Origin: Gammaproteobacteria bacterium
Lineage (GTDB): Bacteria > Pseudomonadota > Gammaproteobacteria > Thiohalobacterales > Thiohalobacteraceae
Direction: 5' to 3'
Assembly: GCA_016214925.1 (NCBI GenBank)
Contig: JACRMO010000284.1
Coordinates: 1-26,201, forward strand
Length of the DNA stretch: 26,201 nucleotides
Shown: positions 14,499-22,511 of the stretch, in pieces
How the letters are laid out: the number at the start of each line of letters is the position of its first letter
Position numbering within the stretch: the stretch's first letter is position 1
Translations under genes and position numbers: made by a program
Notes under the pieces: generated by a model
Database searches by the model: none
Seen by the model: the letters and a program-made list of their open reading frames with translations, nothing else
Told to the model about the DNA's origin: nothing

Positions 14499-14584
14499 GG
14501 GCCGTCACGCCCGAGACAGCCGCGTCTCGCTATCGTTTGTTTCGCCTTGATCGCAACGGCCCATCGTCTGGAGGACAAACCCAC

Positions 14585-16417
14585 ATGAAGCGTATTTCCC
14601 AACCCCATCTGATTTTGCCGGACCTGCCGCGCCGGCGTTTCATTCAGGGCTTGGCCGCGGGCGGTGTCCTGCTGGGCTTGTCGCCTTGGGTTGGGGCAAC
14701 TGCGGCGCGGGCGGCGTCCGCAACGGCTATCGGTTCCGCCAAGGTGCTCACCGGTACCGAATTCGATCTCACCATCGCGGAAACACCGGTCAACTTCACC
14801 GGCACGCCGCGCATGGCGACCACCATCAATGGTTCGTTGCCGGGGCCCACATTACGCTTCAAGGAAGGCGACACTGTCACGTTGCGCGTGCACAACCGTC
14901 TCGCCGAGGAAACCTCCATTCACTGGCACGGCATCCTCCTGCCGTTCCAGATGGATGGCGTGCCGGGCATCAGCTTCAAGGGCATCGCGCCCGGTGAGAC
15001 TTTCACTTATCGCTTCAAGGTGCAGCAGACCGGCACCTACTGGTATCACTCGCATTCCGGCATGCAGGAACAGACCGGCGTGTACGGTTCGATCATCATC
15101 GATCCCGCCGGCGGCGATCCGATCCGCGCCGAGCGCGAGTATGTGGTGCAGTTGTCCGACTGGACCGACGAAGACCCGATGCGGGTCTTCCACAAACTCA
15201 AGATGCAGGGTGACTACTACAACTTCAATCAACCCACGGCGGTGGATTTCTTCCGCGATGTTTCAAGCGATGGGCTCAAATCCGCGCTTGCCAAGCGCAA
15301 GATGTGGAATGAGATGCGCATGAGTCCGACCGATCTGGCCGATATCTCCGGCTACACCTACACCTACCTCATGAACGGCACCACGCCGGCCGGCAACTGG
15401 ACGGGCTTGTTCCGTCCCGGCGAGAAGCTGCGACTGCGCTTCATCAATTCCGGCGCGATGAGCTTTTTCGATGTGCGCATCCCCGGACTCAAGATGACCG
15501 TGGTGCAGGCCGACGGCCAGGACGTCGAGCCAGTCACGGTGGACGAAATCCGCATCGCCGTCGCCGAGACTTATGACGTCATCGTCACACCGGGCGACAC
15601 GGCCTATACGATCTTCGCGCAGTCGATGGACCGCAGCGGTTTCGCGCGCGGGACGCTGGCGCCGCGTGCCGGCATGAGCGCGGCAGTCCCTGCACTCGAT
15701 AAACCCGAGCCGCTCACCATGGGCGACATGATGGGCGATATGGGCGGCATGTCGAGTATGTCGGGTATGGACCACGGTGGTATGAGCGGCATGAATCACG
15801 GCGATATGGCGGGCATGGACCATAGCGGCATGAGTGGCATGGATCACGGCAACATGGCCGGCATGCACGGCGGCATGGCGATGGGCGGTGGAGTAAAACC
15901 GGTACGCCACGCAAAAACTGAGTACGGCCCGAGCACGGACATGCGCGTCGATACGCCGCGCACCAATCTCGACGATCCCGGTATCGGCTTGCGCAACAAC
16001 GGTCGTCGCGTGCTCACCTACGCCGATCTGCATACGCTCAACGGTCCGATAGACCCGCGCGGCGCCGAGCGTGAAATCGAATTGCACCTCACCGGCAACA
16101 TGGAGCGTTACACCTGGTCGCTCGATGGGTTGGAGTTCGGCAAATCCACGCCGGTGCGGTTCAACTACGGTGAACGGCTGCGCGTGATTCTGGTCAACGA
16201 CACCATGATGACGCACCCCATGCATATGCACGGCATGTGGCAAGAACTGGAAAGCCCGGACGGTCGCTTCCAGGTACGCAAGCACACTATCGGCGTGCAA
16301 CCGGCGCAGCGCGTCAGCTTCCTTGTGACGGCCGACACCTTGGGGCGCTGGGCCTGGCACTGCCACCTGTTCCTGCACATGCACGCGGGCATGTTCCGCG
16401 AAGTGGTCGTGGTCTGA
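14585..16417 (+). CDS. copA: Multicopper oxidase, periplasmic copper resistance protein CopA (610 aa)
   Basis: Oxidises Cu(I) and binds copper in the periplasm. The N-terminus LPRRRFIQGLAAGGVLLGL is a twin-arginine signal, consistent with export of a folded copper enzyme. Copper sites: HWHG (His113, His115), WYHSH (His155, His157), HPMHMHGMW (His544, 547, 549) and HCHLFLHMHAGM (His592, Cys593, His594, His598, His600, axial Met603). A Met/His-rich insert (about 379-437, units such as SGMDHGGMSGMNHGD) typical of Pcop/CopA proteins lies in the second half. The length is normal for the family. The start follows TGGAGGACAAACCCAC. CopB follows 32 bases later. It is distinct from the P-type ATPase at the window start, which bears the same symbol in other nomenclature. 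Confidence 0.96.
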   Translation: MKRISQPHLILPDLPRRRFIQGLAAGGVLLGLSPWVGATAARAASATAIGSAKVLTGTEFDLTIAETPVNFTGTPRMATTINGSLPGPTLRFKEGDTVTLRVHNRLAEETSIHWHGILLPFQMDGVPGISFKGIAPGETFTYRFKVQQTGTYWYHSHSGMQEQTGVYGSIIIDPAGGDPIRAEREYVVQLSDWTDEDPMRVFHKLKMQGDYYNFNQPTAVDFFRDVSSDGLKSALAKRKMWNEMRMSPTDLADISGYTYTYLMNGTTPAGNWTGLFRPGEKLRLRFINSGAMSFFDVRIPGLKMTVVQADGQDVEPVTVDEIRIAVAETYDVIVTPGDTAYTIFAQSMDRSGFARGTLAPRAGMSAAVPALDKPEPLTMGDMMGDMGGMSSMSGMDHGGMSGMNHGDMAGMDHSGMSGMDHGNMAGMHGGMAMGGGVKPVRHAKTEYGPSTDMRVDTPRTNLDDPGIGLRNNGRRVLTYADLHTLNGPIDPRGAEREIELHLTGNMERYTWSLDGLEFGKSTPVRFNYGERLRVILVNDTMMTHPMHMHGMWQELESPDGRFQVRKHTIGVQPAQRVSFLVTADTLGRWAWHCHLFLHMHAGMFREVVVV

Positions 16418-16449
16418 GCGCGCGTAATCGAGTGACGGAGAAGGTAACA

Positions 16450-17436
16450 ATGCCAAGTAAACGAGTGAGTCTGGTCACCGCCGCCATGCTGCTGATCGGT
16501 CTGCCTCCCGTGTGGGCACAAGATCCGGCGGCCCCGACAACAGCGACGGGAGAGATGGAAGCGATGCCGGGGATGGACCACAGCCAGATGAATCACGACG
16601 CAATGCCGGGAATGGAGCAGAGCAAGGACGCAGATGTGGCGGCGGGGAAAACCGGTGACATGGGCGCCATGAATCACGACGCAGGGACTATGGAGCATGG
16701 CGATATGTCCATGCAGGGCGGCGCGGCCCCGGCCGACGCGCGCGATCCACATGCCTACGCGGGCGGCGAGGATTTCGGGCCGATTCCGCGGCCGCGCATG
16801 GGTGATGAGGAAAAATTCGGCATGCTCATGATTGATCGGCTCGAAGCGGTGCGCAGCGACGGCAACACGTCGACGGCCTATGACTTACAGGCGTGGTACG
16901 GCCGGGATTACGACCGCGCGGTGCTCAAGGCCGAGGGTGATATCGATGCCGGTCAGTTTCAGGATGCGCACACCGATCTACTGTGGGGGCACGCGCTGGC
17001 CACCTATTGGGATACGCAACTGGGTATGCGTTACGACAGTGGCGCGGGGCCGGATCGAAGCTGGCTGGCGTTCGGCATCCAGGGACTTGCGCCTTATTGG
17101 TTCGAAGTCGATGCGACGGCGTATGTGGGCGAAAGCGGCCGAACCGCCGTGCAACTGGAGGCGGAGTACGAACTGCTGCTGACCCAGAAACTCATCCTGC
17201 AACCGCGTGTCGAAGCCAATGTCTACGGCAAGCGCGACGCCGAGCGCGAAACCGGTTCGGGTTTATCCGATATGTCCGCGGGCCTGCGCCTCCGCTATGA
17301 AATCCGGCGCGAGTTAGCGCCTTACGTCGGCATTGAATGGGCCGGCAAGTACGGGGCAACGGCGGATTACGCGCGCACCGCCGGTGAAGACACCAAAGAA
17401 GCGCGCGTCGTCGCGGGACTGCGCGTCTGGTACTGA
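16450..17436 (+). CDS. copB: Copper resistance outer-membrane protein CopB (328 aa)
   Basis: The start ATG has GAGAAGGTAACA upstream; longer in-frame extensions run back into copA. A signal peptide ends at PVWAQ. An N-terminal Met/His-rich stretch (MPGMDHSQMNHDAMPGMEQ, then MGAMNHDAGTMEHGDMSMQG) is followed by the conserved DFGPIPRPRMGDEEKFGMLM-like block and a C-terminal beta-barrel domain. That barrel includes DRLEAVRSDG, AWYGRDYDR, YWDTQLGMRYD, GLAPYWFEVDATAYVG and RVEANVYGKRD, and the chain ends VRLVWY-like (GLRVWY). The pattern matches CopB proteins of Pseudomonas and other proteobacteria. It is thought to bind or pass copper across the outer membrane. It sits between copA and copI in one operon. 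Confidence 0.95.
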   Translation: MPSKRVSLVTAAMLLIGLPPVWAQDPAAPTTATGEMEAMPGMDHSQMNHDAMPGMEQSKDADVAAGKTGDMGAMNHDAGTMEHGDMSMQGGAAPADARDPHAYAGGEDFGPIPRPRMGDEEKFGMLMIDRLEAVRSDGNTSTAYDLQAWYGRDYDRAVLKAEGDIDAGQFQDAHTDLLWGHALATYWDTQLGMRYDSGAGPDRSWLAFGIQGLAPYWFEVDATAYVGESGRTAVQLEAEYELLLTQKLILQPRVEANVYGKRDAERETGSGLSDMSAGLRLRYEIRRELAPYVGIEWAGKYGATADYARTAGEDTKEARVVAGLRVWY

Positions 17437-17486
17437 ACGCGCGCATTCACTCTCGAAATTTTCCAACTCAACGCAAAGAGGTTCCC

Positions 17487-18053
17487 ATGAAGAAGTCACT
17501 TTCGGTATTGATTCCAATTCTGATGTTGGGCGCATTACCTGTTCTGGCGCAGGCCAGCGGCGATCATGCGGGCGGCCATGACATGCAAGGTATGCAGGGC
17601 ATGCACGACATGTCGCAGATGTCCCATGACATGAAGGGCATGGAGGGTATGGAAGGCATGTCCCACGAGGGACACGGAGGCGGCGCGGCGGGACAGCCCG
17701 GCGATCCGGCCAAGGTCAGTCGTACCGTCGATGTCGGCATGGACGACACCATGCGCTTCAATCCGGATCGGATAGAGGTCAAGGCGGGTGAGACCGTGCG
17801 CTTCTTCGTCAAGAACAACGGCAAGGCGGCCCACGAAATGGTGATCGGTACGCAGGACGAACTCAAGGAACATGCCGAGATGATGCGCAGCATGCCCAAC
17901 ATGCAGCATGCCGAGCCGAACATGATCCGACTGGCGCCCGGTCAGCGCGGCGGCATCGCCTGGCAGTTCGACAAGCCCGGCGCGGTGAGCTTTGCCTGCC
18001 TGATGCCGGGGCATATGGAGGCCGGCATGGTGGGCAAGATCGTGGCCGAATGA
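17487..18053 (+). CDS. copI: Periplasmic cupredoxin, CopI-like copper protein (188 aa)
   Basis: The start ATG follows AAAGAGGTTCCC. A signal peptide ends near VLAQASG. A Met/His/Asp-rich linker (about 26-65, units GMQGMHDMSQMSHDMKGME) precedes a cupredoxin domain: VDVGMDDTMRFNPDRIEVKAG, RFFVKNNGKAAHEMVIG, then SFACLMPGHMEAGMVGKI. The type 1 copper ligands fit His116, Cys171, His176 and Met181. The gene follows copB in the same operon. A periplasmic cupredoxin with an N-terminal Met-rich region in a Cop operon matches the CopI described in photosynthetic bacteria, where it is needed for copper tolerance. The role here is inferred from the family and context. Azurin/plastocyanin-type electron transfer is an alternative. 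Confidence 0.88.
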   Translation: MKKSLSVLIPILMLGALPVLAQASGDHAGGHDMQGMQGMHDMSQMSHDMKGMEGMEGMSHEGHGGGAAGQPGDPAKVSRTVDVGMDDTMRFNPDRIEVKAGETVRFFVKNNGKAAHEMVIGTQDELKEHAEMMRSMPNMQHAEPNMIRLAPGQRGGIAWQFDKPGAVSFACLMPGHMEAGMVGKIVAE

Positions 18054-18089
18054 CACAATGTCCCGGCGGAGGCGTGGATCAAGGCAACG

Positions 18090-18770
18090 ATGAAAATCCT
18101 GATCGTCGAAGATGAAGTGAAGACCGGTGATTATCTCCGCCAGGGCTTGACCGAGGCCGGCTTCGTGGTCGATCTCGTCCGCGACGGTATGGATGGCATG
18201 CACCTCGCACTGGGTGAACCCTATGACCTCGTGGTGTTGGATGTCATGCTTCCCAATCTGGACGGTTGGCAGGTGCTTCAGGCCATACGGCGCGCGGGCA
18301 AGGACATGCCGGTCATCTTCCTGACCGCGCGCGATGCGGTGGGCGACCGCGTCAATGGCTTTGAGCTTGGCGCGGATGATTATCTGGTCAAGCCATTCTC
18401 ATTCTCGGAATTGCTGGCGCGCGTGCGCACGCTGTTGCGCCGGGGCAAGACCAAGGAACCGGACACCTTGAGGGCGGCCGATCTTGAGATGCAGTTGCTC
18501 AAACGGCGTGTCACCCGCTCCGGGAAGCGTATCGACCTCACGACCAAGGAATTCGCCCTGCTCGAACTGTTGTTGCGGCGCGAGGGCGAAGTGCTGCCGC
18601 GTTCGCTGATCGCATCGCTGGTCTGGGACATGAACTTCGATAGCGATACCAATGTCATCGATGTCGCGGTGCGCCGGCTGCGCGCGAAGATCGACGATGA
18701 TTTCACGCCTAAGTTGATCCGTACCGTCCGCGGCATGGGTTATGTCCTTGAGGTTCCCGAAACGGAATGA
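18090..18770 (+). CDS. copR: Heavy-metal response regulator, OmpR family (226 aa)
   Basis: Transcription activator of a two-component system. Receiver domain (1-117): acidic pocket EDE (7-9), phospho-acceptor Asp51 in VVLDVMLP, Thr79 in FLTARD and Lys101 in YLVKPF. The DNA-binding winged helix (about 128-222) contains LTTKEFALLELLLRREGEVL and VDVAVRRLRAKIDDDF. The wording and length match CusR/CopR/CzcR metal regulators. Its stop overlaps the kinase start. The likely target is the CATTACA-N4-TGTAATG palindrome at 14481, and because copR is downstream in the same operon a positive feedback loop is expected. Copper specificity is inferred from the operon; silver or zinc homologues look similar. 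Confidence 0.95.
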   Translation: MKILIVEDEVKTGDYLRQGLTEAGFVVDLVRDGMDGMHLALGEPYDLVVLDVMLPNLDGWQVLQAIRRAGKDMPVIFLTARDAVGDRVNGFELGADDYLVKPFSFSELLARVRTLLRRGKTKEPDTLRAADLEMQLLKRRVTRSGKRIDLTTKEFALLELLLRREGEVLPRSLIASLVWDMNFDSDTNVIDVAVRRLRAKIDDDFTPKLIRTVRGMGYVLEVPETE

Positions 18771-20182
18771 TGTGGCGGCGCTCAATCACCTTACGTCTTA
18801 CGCTGCTGTTCGCGACCGCATCCACCGTGGTGCTGCTTGCCGTGGGGACGGTGATCGGCCTGGTCGTCGAAGCGCACTTTGAAGAGCAGGACCTCGCCGA
18901 GTTGACCGGCAAGCTGGAGCTTACCCGGCATGCACTGGCGAAAGTACGCACGCCCACTGACCTGGATGCCGTGCCGCAGCAATTGGCCGATGCGTTGGTC
19001 GGGCATGCGGCCTTGTCAGTCAGCGTCATTCAGCACAACGGTCGGTTATTGTTCGCCACCGCCGGCGCCGAGTTTCCCGCGTTTATGCGCCAAGCGAATC
19101 CGGTGCCAGCGTTACCCGAGCGTTTGCGGCTTGTGAAGTGGGAGCGTGGGGAACATGCCTATTCAGGCATTGCAGCGGTTGCGGCCACGGGAATCCCCGG
19201 ATTGCCGCCCTTCTATGTGGCGCTCGCCCTGGATATAGAACATCACCGGCAATTCATGCGGATGTTCCGCGATGCGTTGTGGGTGTCGGTCGCGTGCGGT
19301 GTCTTGCTGGCAGGCGTACTCGGCTGGCTGGCCGCGCGCACGGGGTTGGCGCCGGTGCGCCGGATCGCCGAGGTCGCCAAAGGCATTTCCGCGCATCAGC
19401 TCAACGATCGTCTGCCACTCACCACGGTACCCGCGGAACTGCTGGAACTGGCGGGTTCGTTCAACGACATGCTGTCGCGGCTCGAAGATGCCTTTCACCG
19501 GTTGTCTGATTTTTCATCCGACATCGCGCACGAACTGCGCGCGCCGGTCAGCAATCTGATGACGCAAACCCAAGTGGCGCTGTCCAAGGTCCGCACGCAA
19601 GACGAGTACCGCGATATCCTCTCGTCAAATCTTGAGGAGTACGACCGCCTGGCCCGCATGATCTCGGACATGTTGTTTCTGGCCAAGGCCGACCATGGGC
19701 TCATCGTACCGCAGTGCGAGGCGATTCATTTGGAGATCGAGGCGCGCGAGCTGATCGAGTTCTACGAACCGTTGGCGGAAGAGCAGGGTGTCGGTGTGAC
19801 CTCGCGTGGCGCGGGCACGGTGCGGGGTGATCGACTGATGATCCGGCGCGCGCTCAGCAACCTGTTATCGAATGCCCTGCGGCATACGCCGCGCGGCGGC
19901 ACTGTCGAAATCCTGATCGATCGGGCAAGCGACGACGCGATACGTATCTGCGTCGAGAATTCCGGGGCCGGCATTCCGGAACAGCATATGCAGCACCTGT
20001 TCGACCGGTTCTACCGGGTCGACCCGGCGCGGGAACGCACGAGCGAGGGCGCCGGACTCGGGCTTGCAATCACCAAGTCCATTGTGGAGGCGCATGCCGG
20101 CCGCATCTCCGTGGCGTCGGCGCAGGGCAGGACGGTCTTCGCCATGATTCTGCCTGTAACGACGCCCACGACGGAAGCATAA
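18767..20182 (+). CDS. copS: Heavy-metal sensor histidine kinase (471 aa)
   Basis: Inner-membrane partner of the response regulator, sensing metal in the periplasm. Helix 1 (about 9-33), a periplasmic domain (about 34-165), helix 2 (about 167-187), and a HAMP linker (about 188-240) are followed by the phosphorylation segment FSSDIAHELRAPVSNLMTQT with His255. The ATPase motifs are N-box NLLSNALRHTP, G1 ENSGAGIPEQ, F-box LFDRFYRVD and G2 GAGLGLAI. The length and SDIAHELRAP wording are those of CusS/CopS/CzcS kinases. The start overlaps the copR stop by four bases; a second ATG directly after it is equally possible. It is the last gene of the cop operon before a new promoter. Confidence 0.95.
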   Translation: MMWRRSITLRLTLLFATASTVVLLAVGTVIGLVVEAHFEEQDLAELTGKLELTRHALAKVRTPTDLDAVPQQLADALVGHAALSVSVIQHNGRLLFATAGAEFPAFMRQANPVPALPERLRLVKWERGEHAYSGIAAVAATGIPGLPPFYVALALDIEHHRQFMRMFRDALWVSVACGVLLAGVLGWLAARTGLAPVRRIAEVAKGISAHQLNDRLPLTTVPAELLELAGSFNDMLSRLEDAFHRLSDFSSDIAHELRAPVSNLMTQTQVALSKVRTQDEYRDILSSNLEEYDRLARMISDMLFLAKADHGLIVPQCEAIHLEIEARELIEFYEPLAEEQGVGVTSRGAGTVRGDRLMIRRALSNLLSNALRHTPRGGTVEILIDRASDDAIRICVENSGAGIPEQHMQHLFDRFYRVDPARERTSEGAGLGLAITKSIVEAHAGRISVASAQGRTVFAMILPVTTPTTEA

Positions 20183-20189
20183 TGTCCGA

Positions 20190-20216
20190 TTGCCCAGTGG
20201 AAATGCGGCGTATAAT
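20190..20216 (+). promoter_or_regulatory. Candidate promoter of the DUF302 gene
   Basis: TTGCCC (20190-20195) and TATAAT (20211-20216) are 15 bases apart, and the ATG at 20251 lies 34 bases after the -10. The -10 is perfect but the spacing is short. It suggests that the DUF302 gene can be transcribed independently of the cop operon. Confidence 0.5.
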
Positions 20217-20250
20217 GCCGACATCCCACGATCTTCAGAAGGAGCGAACC

Positions 20251-20640
20251 ATGTACGGTTTCAATGTGAAAGTATCCGGCGGTTTCGATCAGGCGGTGCA
20301 GCGCGTGACTGAGGAACTGCAAAAGGAAGGTTTTGGTGTGCTCACCGAGATCGACGTCAAGGCGACGATGAAGAAGAAGCTCGATATCGACCGCAAGCCC
20401 TACAAGATTCTCGGTGCCTGCAATCCCAAGCTGGCGCACCAGGCATTGACCGCCGATCCGGATATCGGCCTGCTGCTGCCCTGCAATGTGGTGGTGCGCG
20501 AAGAGGATGACGGTTCCATTACAGTCGGCTTCATGGACCCGGCGGCGGTGCTCAAGCTGGTGGAAAAAGAAGGCGTTGCGGCGCTGGCCGAAGAGGTGCG
20601 CGGGCGTCTGCAACGGGTCGCCGCGGCCGTGGCGGGTTAG
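20251..20640 (+). CDS. DUF302 family protein (129 aa)
   Basis: The start ATG has AGAAGGAGCGAACC upstream and follows a TATAAT promoter candidate. No signal peptide or membrane helix is present. The sequence MYGFNVKVSGGFDQAVQRVT, then EEGF-like (LQKEGFGVLTEIDVKATMKK), KLDIDRKPYKILGACNPKLA and PDIGLLLPCNVVVRE is the full DUF302 pattern, in which the C-N-P and L-P-C-N motifs are conserved. The two cysteines could bind a metal or a thiol. DUF302 proteins are widespread in gamma- and betaproteobacteria and often lie near metal or sulfur genes, but their function is unknown. Here the gene closes the cop cluster. Confidence 0.92.
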   Translation: MYGFNVKVSGGFDQAVQRVTEELQKEGFGVLTEIDVKATMKKKLDIDRKPYKILGACNPKLAHQALTADPDIGLLLPCNVVVREEDDGSITVGFMDPAAVLKLVEKEGVAALAEEVRGRLQRVAAAVAG

Positions 20641-20704
20641 GCTTGGGTGGCTGCGGCGTGCCCACGGTTTTGCGCGCCGCGACATTGGGGTAGTATCGGT
20701 CACG

Positions 20705-20736
20705 TCCGGCGCGCGTCCCAATCGGGGCGCGCCGGA
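20705..20736 (+). repeat. Perfect 10-bp GC-rich inverted repeat in a leader region
   Basis: TCCGGCGCGC (20705-20714) and GCGCGCCGGA (20727-20736) flank a 12-base loop, 17 bases before the ATG at 20754. As RNA it would form a very stable stem just ahead of the ribosome site GGAGG (20741-20745). No T-run follows, so termination is unlikely; translational control or an operator are options. Confidence 0.55.
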
Positions 20737-20753
20737 ATTCCCGGAGGCCGCCG

Positions 20754-21089
20754 ATGAACTTGCCCAAGCTCGCGTTGTTTCCGCTGCTCGATTCCGCCGA
20801 GCCGTTGCGCAAACGCGCGCCCGCCGTCGACGAACACGGCAAGGCCTTATCGGATTTCATGATGATCATTCCGGGCCTGCGCAATAAGCCGCGGCAATTG
20901 ATTCAGCAGACGCTCTATGATGTGCATGCCACACTGACCTGCTTCCAGCACGCCGTCGTGTTCGCCGAATTCAATCTCAAACTCAATCTGCTGTGGGTGT
21001 CCATCCGCCCGCTCGACAATATTCGCTTCGAGATCGCCAACGCGGTGCGCCTGCGCGTGCCGGATGCGCGCCTAGTCTCGCATATCTAG
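20754..21089 (+). CDS. Conserved-looking cytoplasmic protein of unknown function (111 aa)
   Basis: The start ATG has GGAGG eight bases upstream, so expression is likely. The protein has no signal peptide or clear membrane helix. The middle, GLRNKPRQLIQQTLYDVHAT followed by LTCFQHAVVFAEFNLKLNLL and WVSIRPLDNIRFEIANAVRL, alternates helix-like and strand-like segments with a codon pattern typical of real coding sequence. I do not recognise a family. It follows a strong leader hairpin and converges on the Crp/Fnr gene, with 18 bases between the two stop codons. It might be linked in function to the preceding DUF302 gene, but no evidence for that is visible. Confidence 0.7.
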   Translation: MNLPKLALFPLLDSAEPLRKRAPAVDEHGKALSDFMMIIPGLRNKPRQLIQQTLYDVHATLTCFQHAVVFAEFNLKLNLLWVSIRPLDNIRFEIANAVRLRVPDARLVSHI

Positions 21090-21107
21090 GCTGTCGCACA
21101 GCTAACG

Positions 21108-21797
21108 CTAGAGTTCCGACACCTGCCGCAGCCGCTCCAAATCGGAGAGCACGATGCTGTTGCCACGCACCACGATCAGTCCATCGCGGGCCAGCCGCGT
21201 GAGAATGCGCGAGAAGGTCTCGGGCTTGATCGACAACTGCGAGGCGATGATGTGCTTGGGCGTGGTGAGCACGATCTCGGTGGAGGCCAGCACATCCTCG
21301 GGCAGCTCGCCCAGCAGATAGCTCACCAGTCGATAGGTGGCATTGTGCAGCGTCAGACTGTCGATTTCGTTCAGGCGCTGATGCAGGCGTTGGCTCATGT
21401 CGGCCATTAGCCGAAAACAGGCGTCCACCGAATTGCGCAGCAGATCCTTGTACACCGCATTGGGAAAGGCCAGCAGACGGCTTTTCACCAGCGCGTCTGC
21501 GTTCACTGGATACACTTTGCCCGACATGAACATGACCGCCTCGGCGAACATCTGGCCCGGGCGCACGATCTCGATCACCTTCTCGTCACCCTCCTCGGAT
21601 AACCGATAGAGCTTGATCTGTCCTTCGCAGAGTAGAAAGAACTTATCCGCCGGTTGGCCGTGCTCGAACAGAATGCGGCCTTCGTCGAGGCTGATTTCCT
21701 GCATGCTGGCGATGACCGTGCGCAGTTGCGCGTCGTCCAGCGCGGAGAACAGGTAATTGCGGCGCAACAGTTGGGCGGGGTCGCCGATGATCGTCAT
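21108..21797 (-). CDS. Crp/Fnr family transcription regulator (229 aa)
   Basis: An N-terminal cyclic-nucleotide-type beta-barrel domain (about 20-130) holds DEGRILFEHGQPADKFFLLCEGQIKLYR and VRPGQMFAEAVMF. A dimerisation helix follows, then a C-terminal winged helix with TPKHIIASQLSIKPETFSRILTRLARDGLI as the recognition region (E-T-F-S-R matches the Fnr/Dnr E-x-x-S-R type). There is no N-terminal Cys cluster, so it is not an oxygen-sensing Fnr with an iron-sulfur centre. The pattern is nearer to Dnr/NnrR or redox-type regulators, some of which sense nitric oxide through heme. It is divergent from a cytochrome c'-like gene, and that class includes NO-binding proteins, so the same signal is a plausible inference. 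Confidence 0.92.
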   Translation of the reverse strand: MTIIGDPAQLLRRNYLFSALDDAQLRTVIASMQEISLDEGRILFEHGQPADKFFLLCEGQIKLYRLSEEGDEKVIEIVRPGQMFAEAVMFMSGKVYPVNADALVKSRLLAFPNAVYKDLLRNSVDACFRLMADMSQRLHQRLNEIDSLTLHNATYRLVSYLLGELPEDVLASTEIVLTTPKHIIASQLSIKPETFSRILTRLARDGLIVVRGNSIVLSDLERLRQVSEL

Positions 21798-21848
21798 CGT
21801 GGAAAGGCCTCAGTGCATGTGGTTGCCGCCGTCTGGCGATGGCAGTGA

Positions 21849-21862
21849 TTGATCGAGGTTAA
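21849..21862. promoter_or_regulatory. Weak FNR/Dnr-like half-palindrome upstream of the Crp/Fnr gene
   Basis: TTGAT-CGAG-GTTAA has one perfect TTGAT half-site and a degenerate second half compared with TTGAT-N4-ATCAA. It lies 52 bases before the regulator start and may serve autoregulation. It is a single, imperfect match. Confidence 0.2.
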
Positions 21863-21911
21863 GGCGCTCTGGCAGCCACTTTGGATTAATGGGCACTACC
21901 CAGTGGTGGGC

Positions 21912-21917
21912 ATTATA
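21912..21917 (-). promoter_or_regulatory. Candidate -10 box for the Crp/Fnr gene
   Basis: TATAAT on the minus strand lies 115 bases before the regulator ATG. The -35 region (TTGGGG, 18-base spacing) is poor. The same ATTATAAA stretch could also act on the plus strand towards the cytochrome gene. Confidence 0.35.
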
Positions 21918-22019
21918 AACACGCCCGGTCGCGCACCCCAAGTTTACATCGGGACTGCATCAGGCCTGGTCGGCTCGGGCCGGGACAGACGATCACCAGA
22001 ATAGATGATTAAGGGAACG

Positions 22020-22508
22020 ATGGTGGAAAAGCGAAGAGGTTGCGGCATCTGCTGGCTGTTGCTGACAGTCGTGGTGGCGTTGGCCGGTCTCGCGGGCTAT
22101 CGCCTGTTCATGGGTGCGCATACGCAGGTGGGCACGGACGGTCGCGCCGAAATCGCGCTGACCGCGGCCGACCGCGACATCGTGTTGGCCGAGATGCGCG
22201 CCTTGCTGGGCGCCGTGCAAGGTATCACCACCGCGCTGACCCAGGACGATCTCAAGCTGGTCGCGCAACAGGCGCGCAGCGTCGGCTTGGCCGCGATGGG
22301 CCAAGTGCCGCCCTCGCTGATACAGGCCCTGCCGCTGGAATTCAAAACGATGGGCCGGGGCATGCACGCCGAGTTCGATCAGATCGCGCTGGATGCGGAG
22401 CAGGTCGGCGACCGCGAACACAGCTTGCAGCAGTTGGGTGCCTTGCTCGGCCAATGCGTGGCCTGCCACGCGACCTACCGGCTGACGGCATCCAAGGACG
22501 GAGGTTGA
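22020..22508 (+). CDS. Membrane-anchored class II (c'-like) cytochrome c (162 aa)
   Basis: The ATG at 22020 has AAGGGA upstream; the ATG at 22005 is an alternative adding five residues. The N-terminus (RRGCGICWLLLTVVVALAGLAGYRLFM) is a membrane anchor or uncleaved signal. The remainder is mostly helical (IALTAADRDIVLAEMRALLG, DDLKLVAQQARSVGLAAMG, FDQIALDAEQVG) and ends with the heme c site CVACHATYR (Cys146, Cys149, His150) close to the C-terminus. A four-helix bundle with C-terminal CxxCH is the layout of cytochrome c'/c556-type proteins. These bind NO or CO or transfer electrons. The divergent Crp/Fnr gene and the following thioredoxin-like fragment may belong to the same unit. Confidence 0.85.
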   Translation: MVEKRRGCGICWLLLTVVVALAGLAGYRLFMGAHTQVGTDGRAEIALTAADRDIVLAEMRALLGAVQGITTALTQDDLKLVAQQARSVGLAAMGQVPPSLIQALPLEFKTMGRGMHAEFDQIALDAEQVGDREHSLQQLGALLGQCVACHATYRLTASKDGG

Positions 22509-22511
22509 GAC

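Noticed and set aside
15263..16456. 397-aa antisense open frame, His/Ala-rich
   Set aside because: It is the complement of the Met/His-rich multicopper oxidase; the His content comes from ATG-rich codons read backwards.
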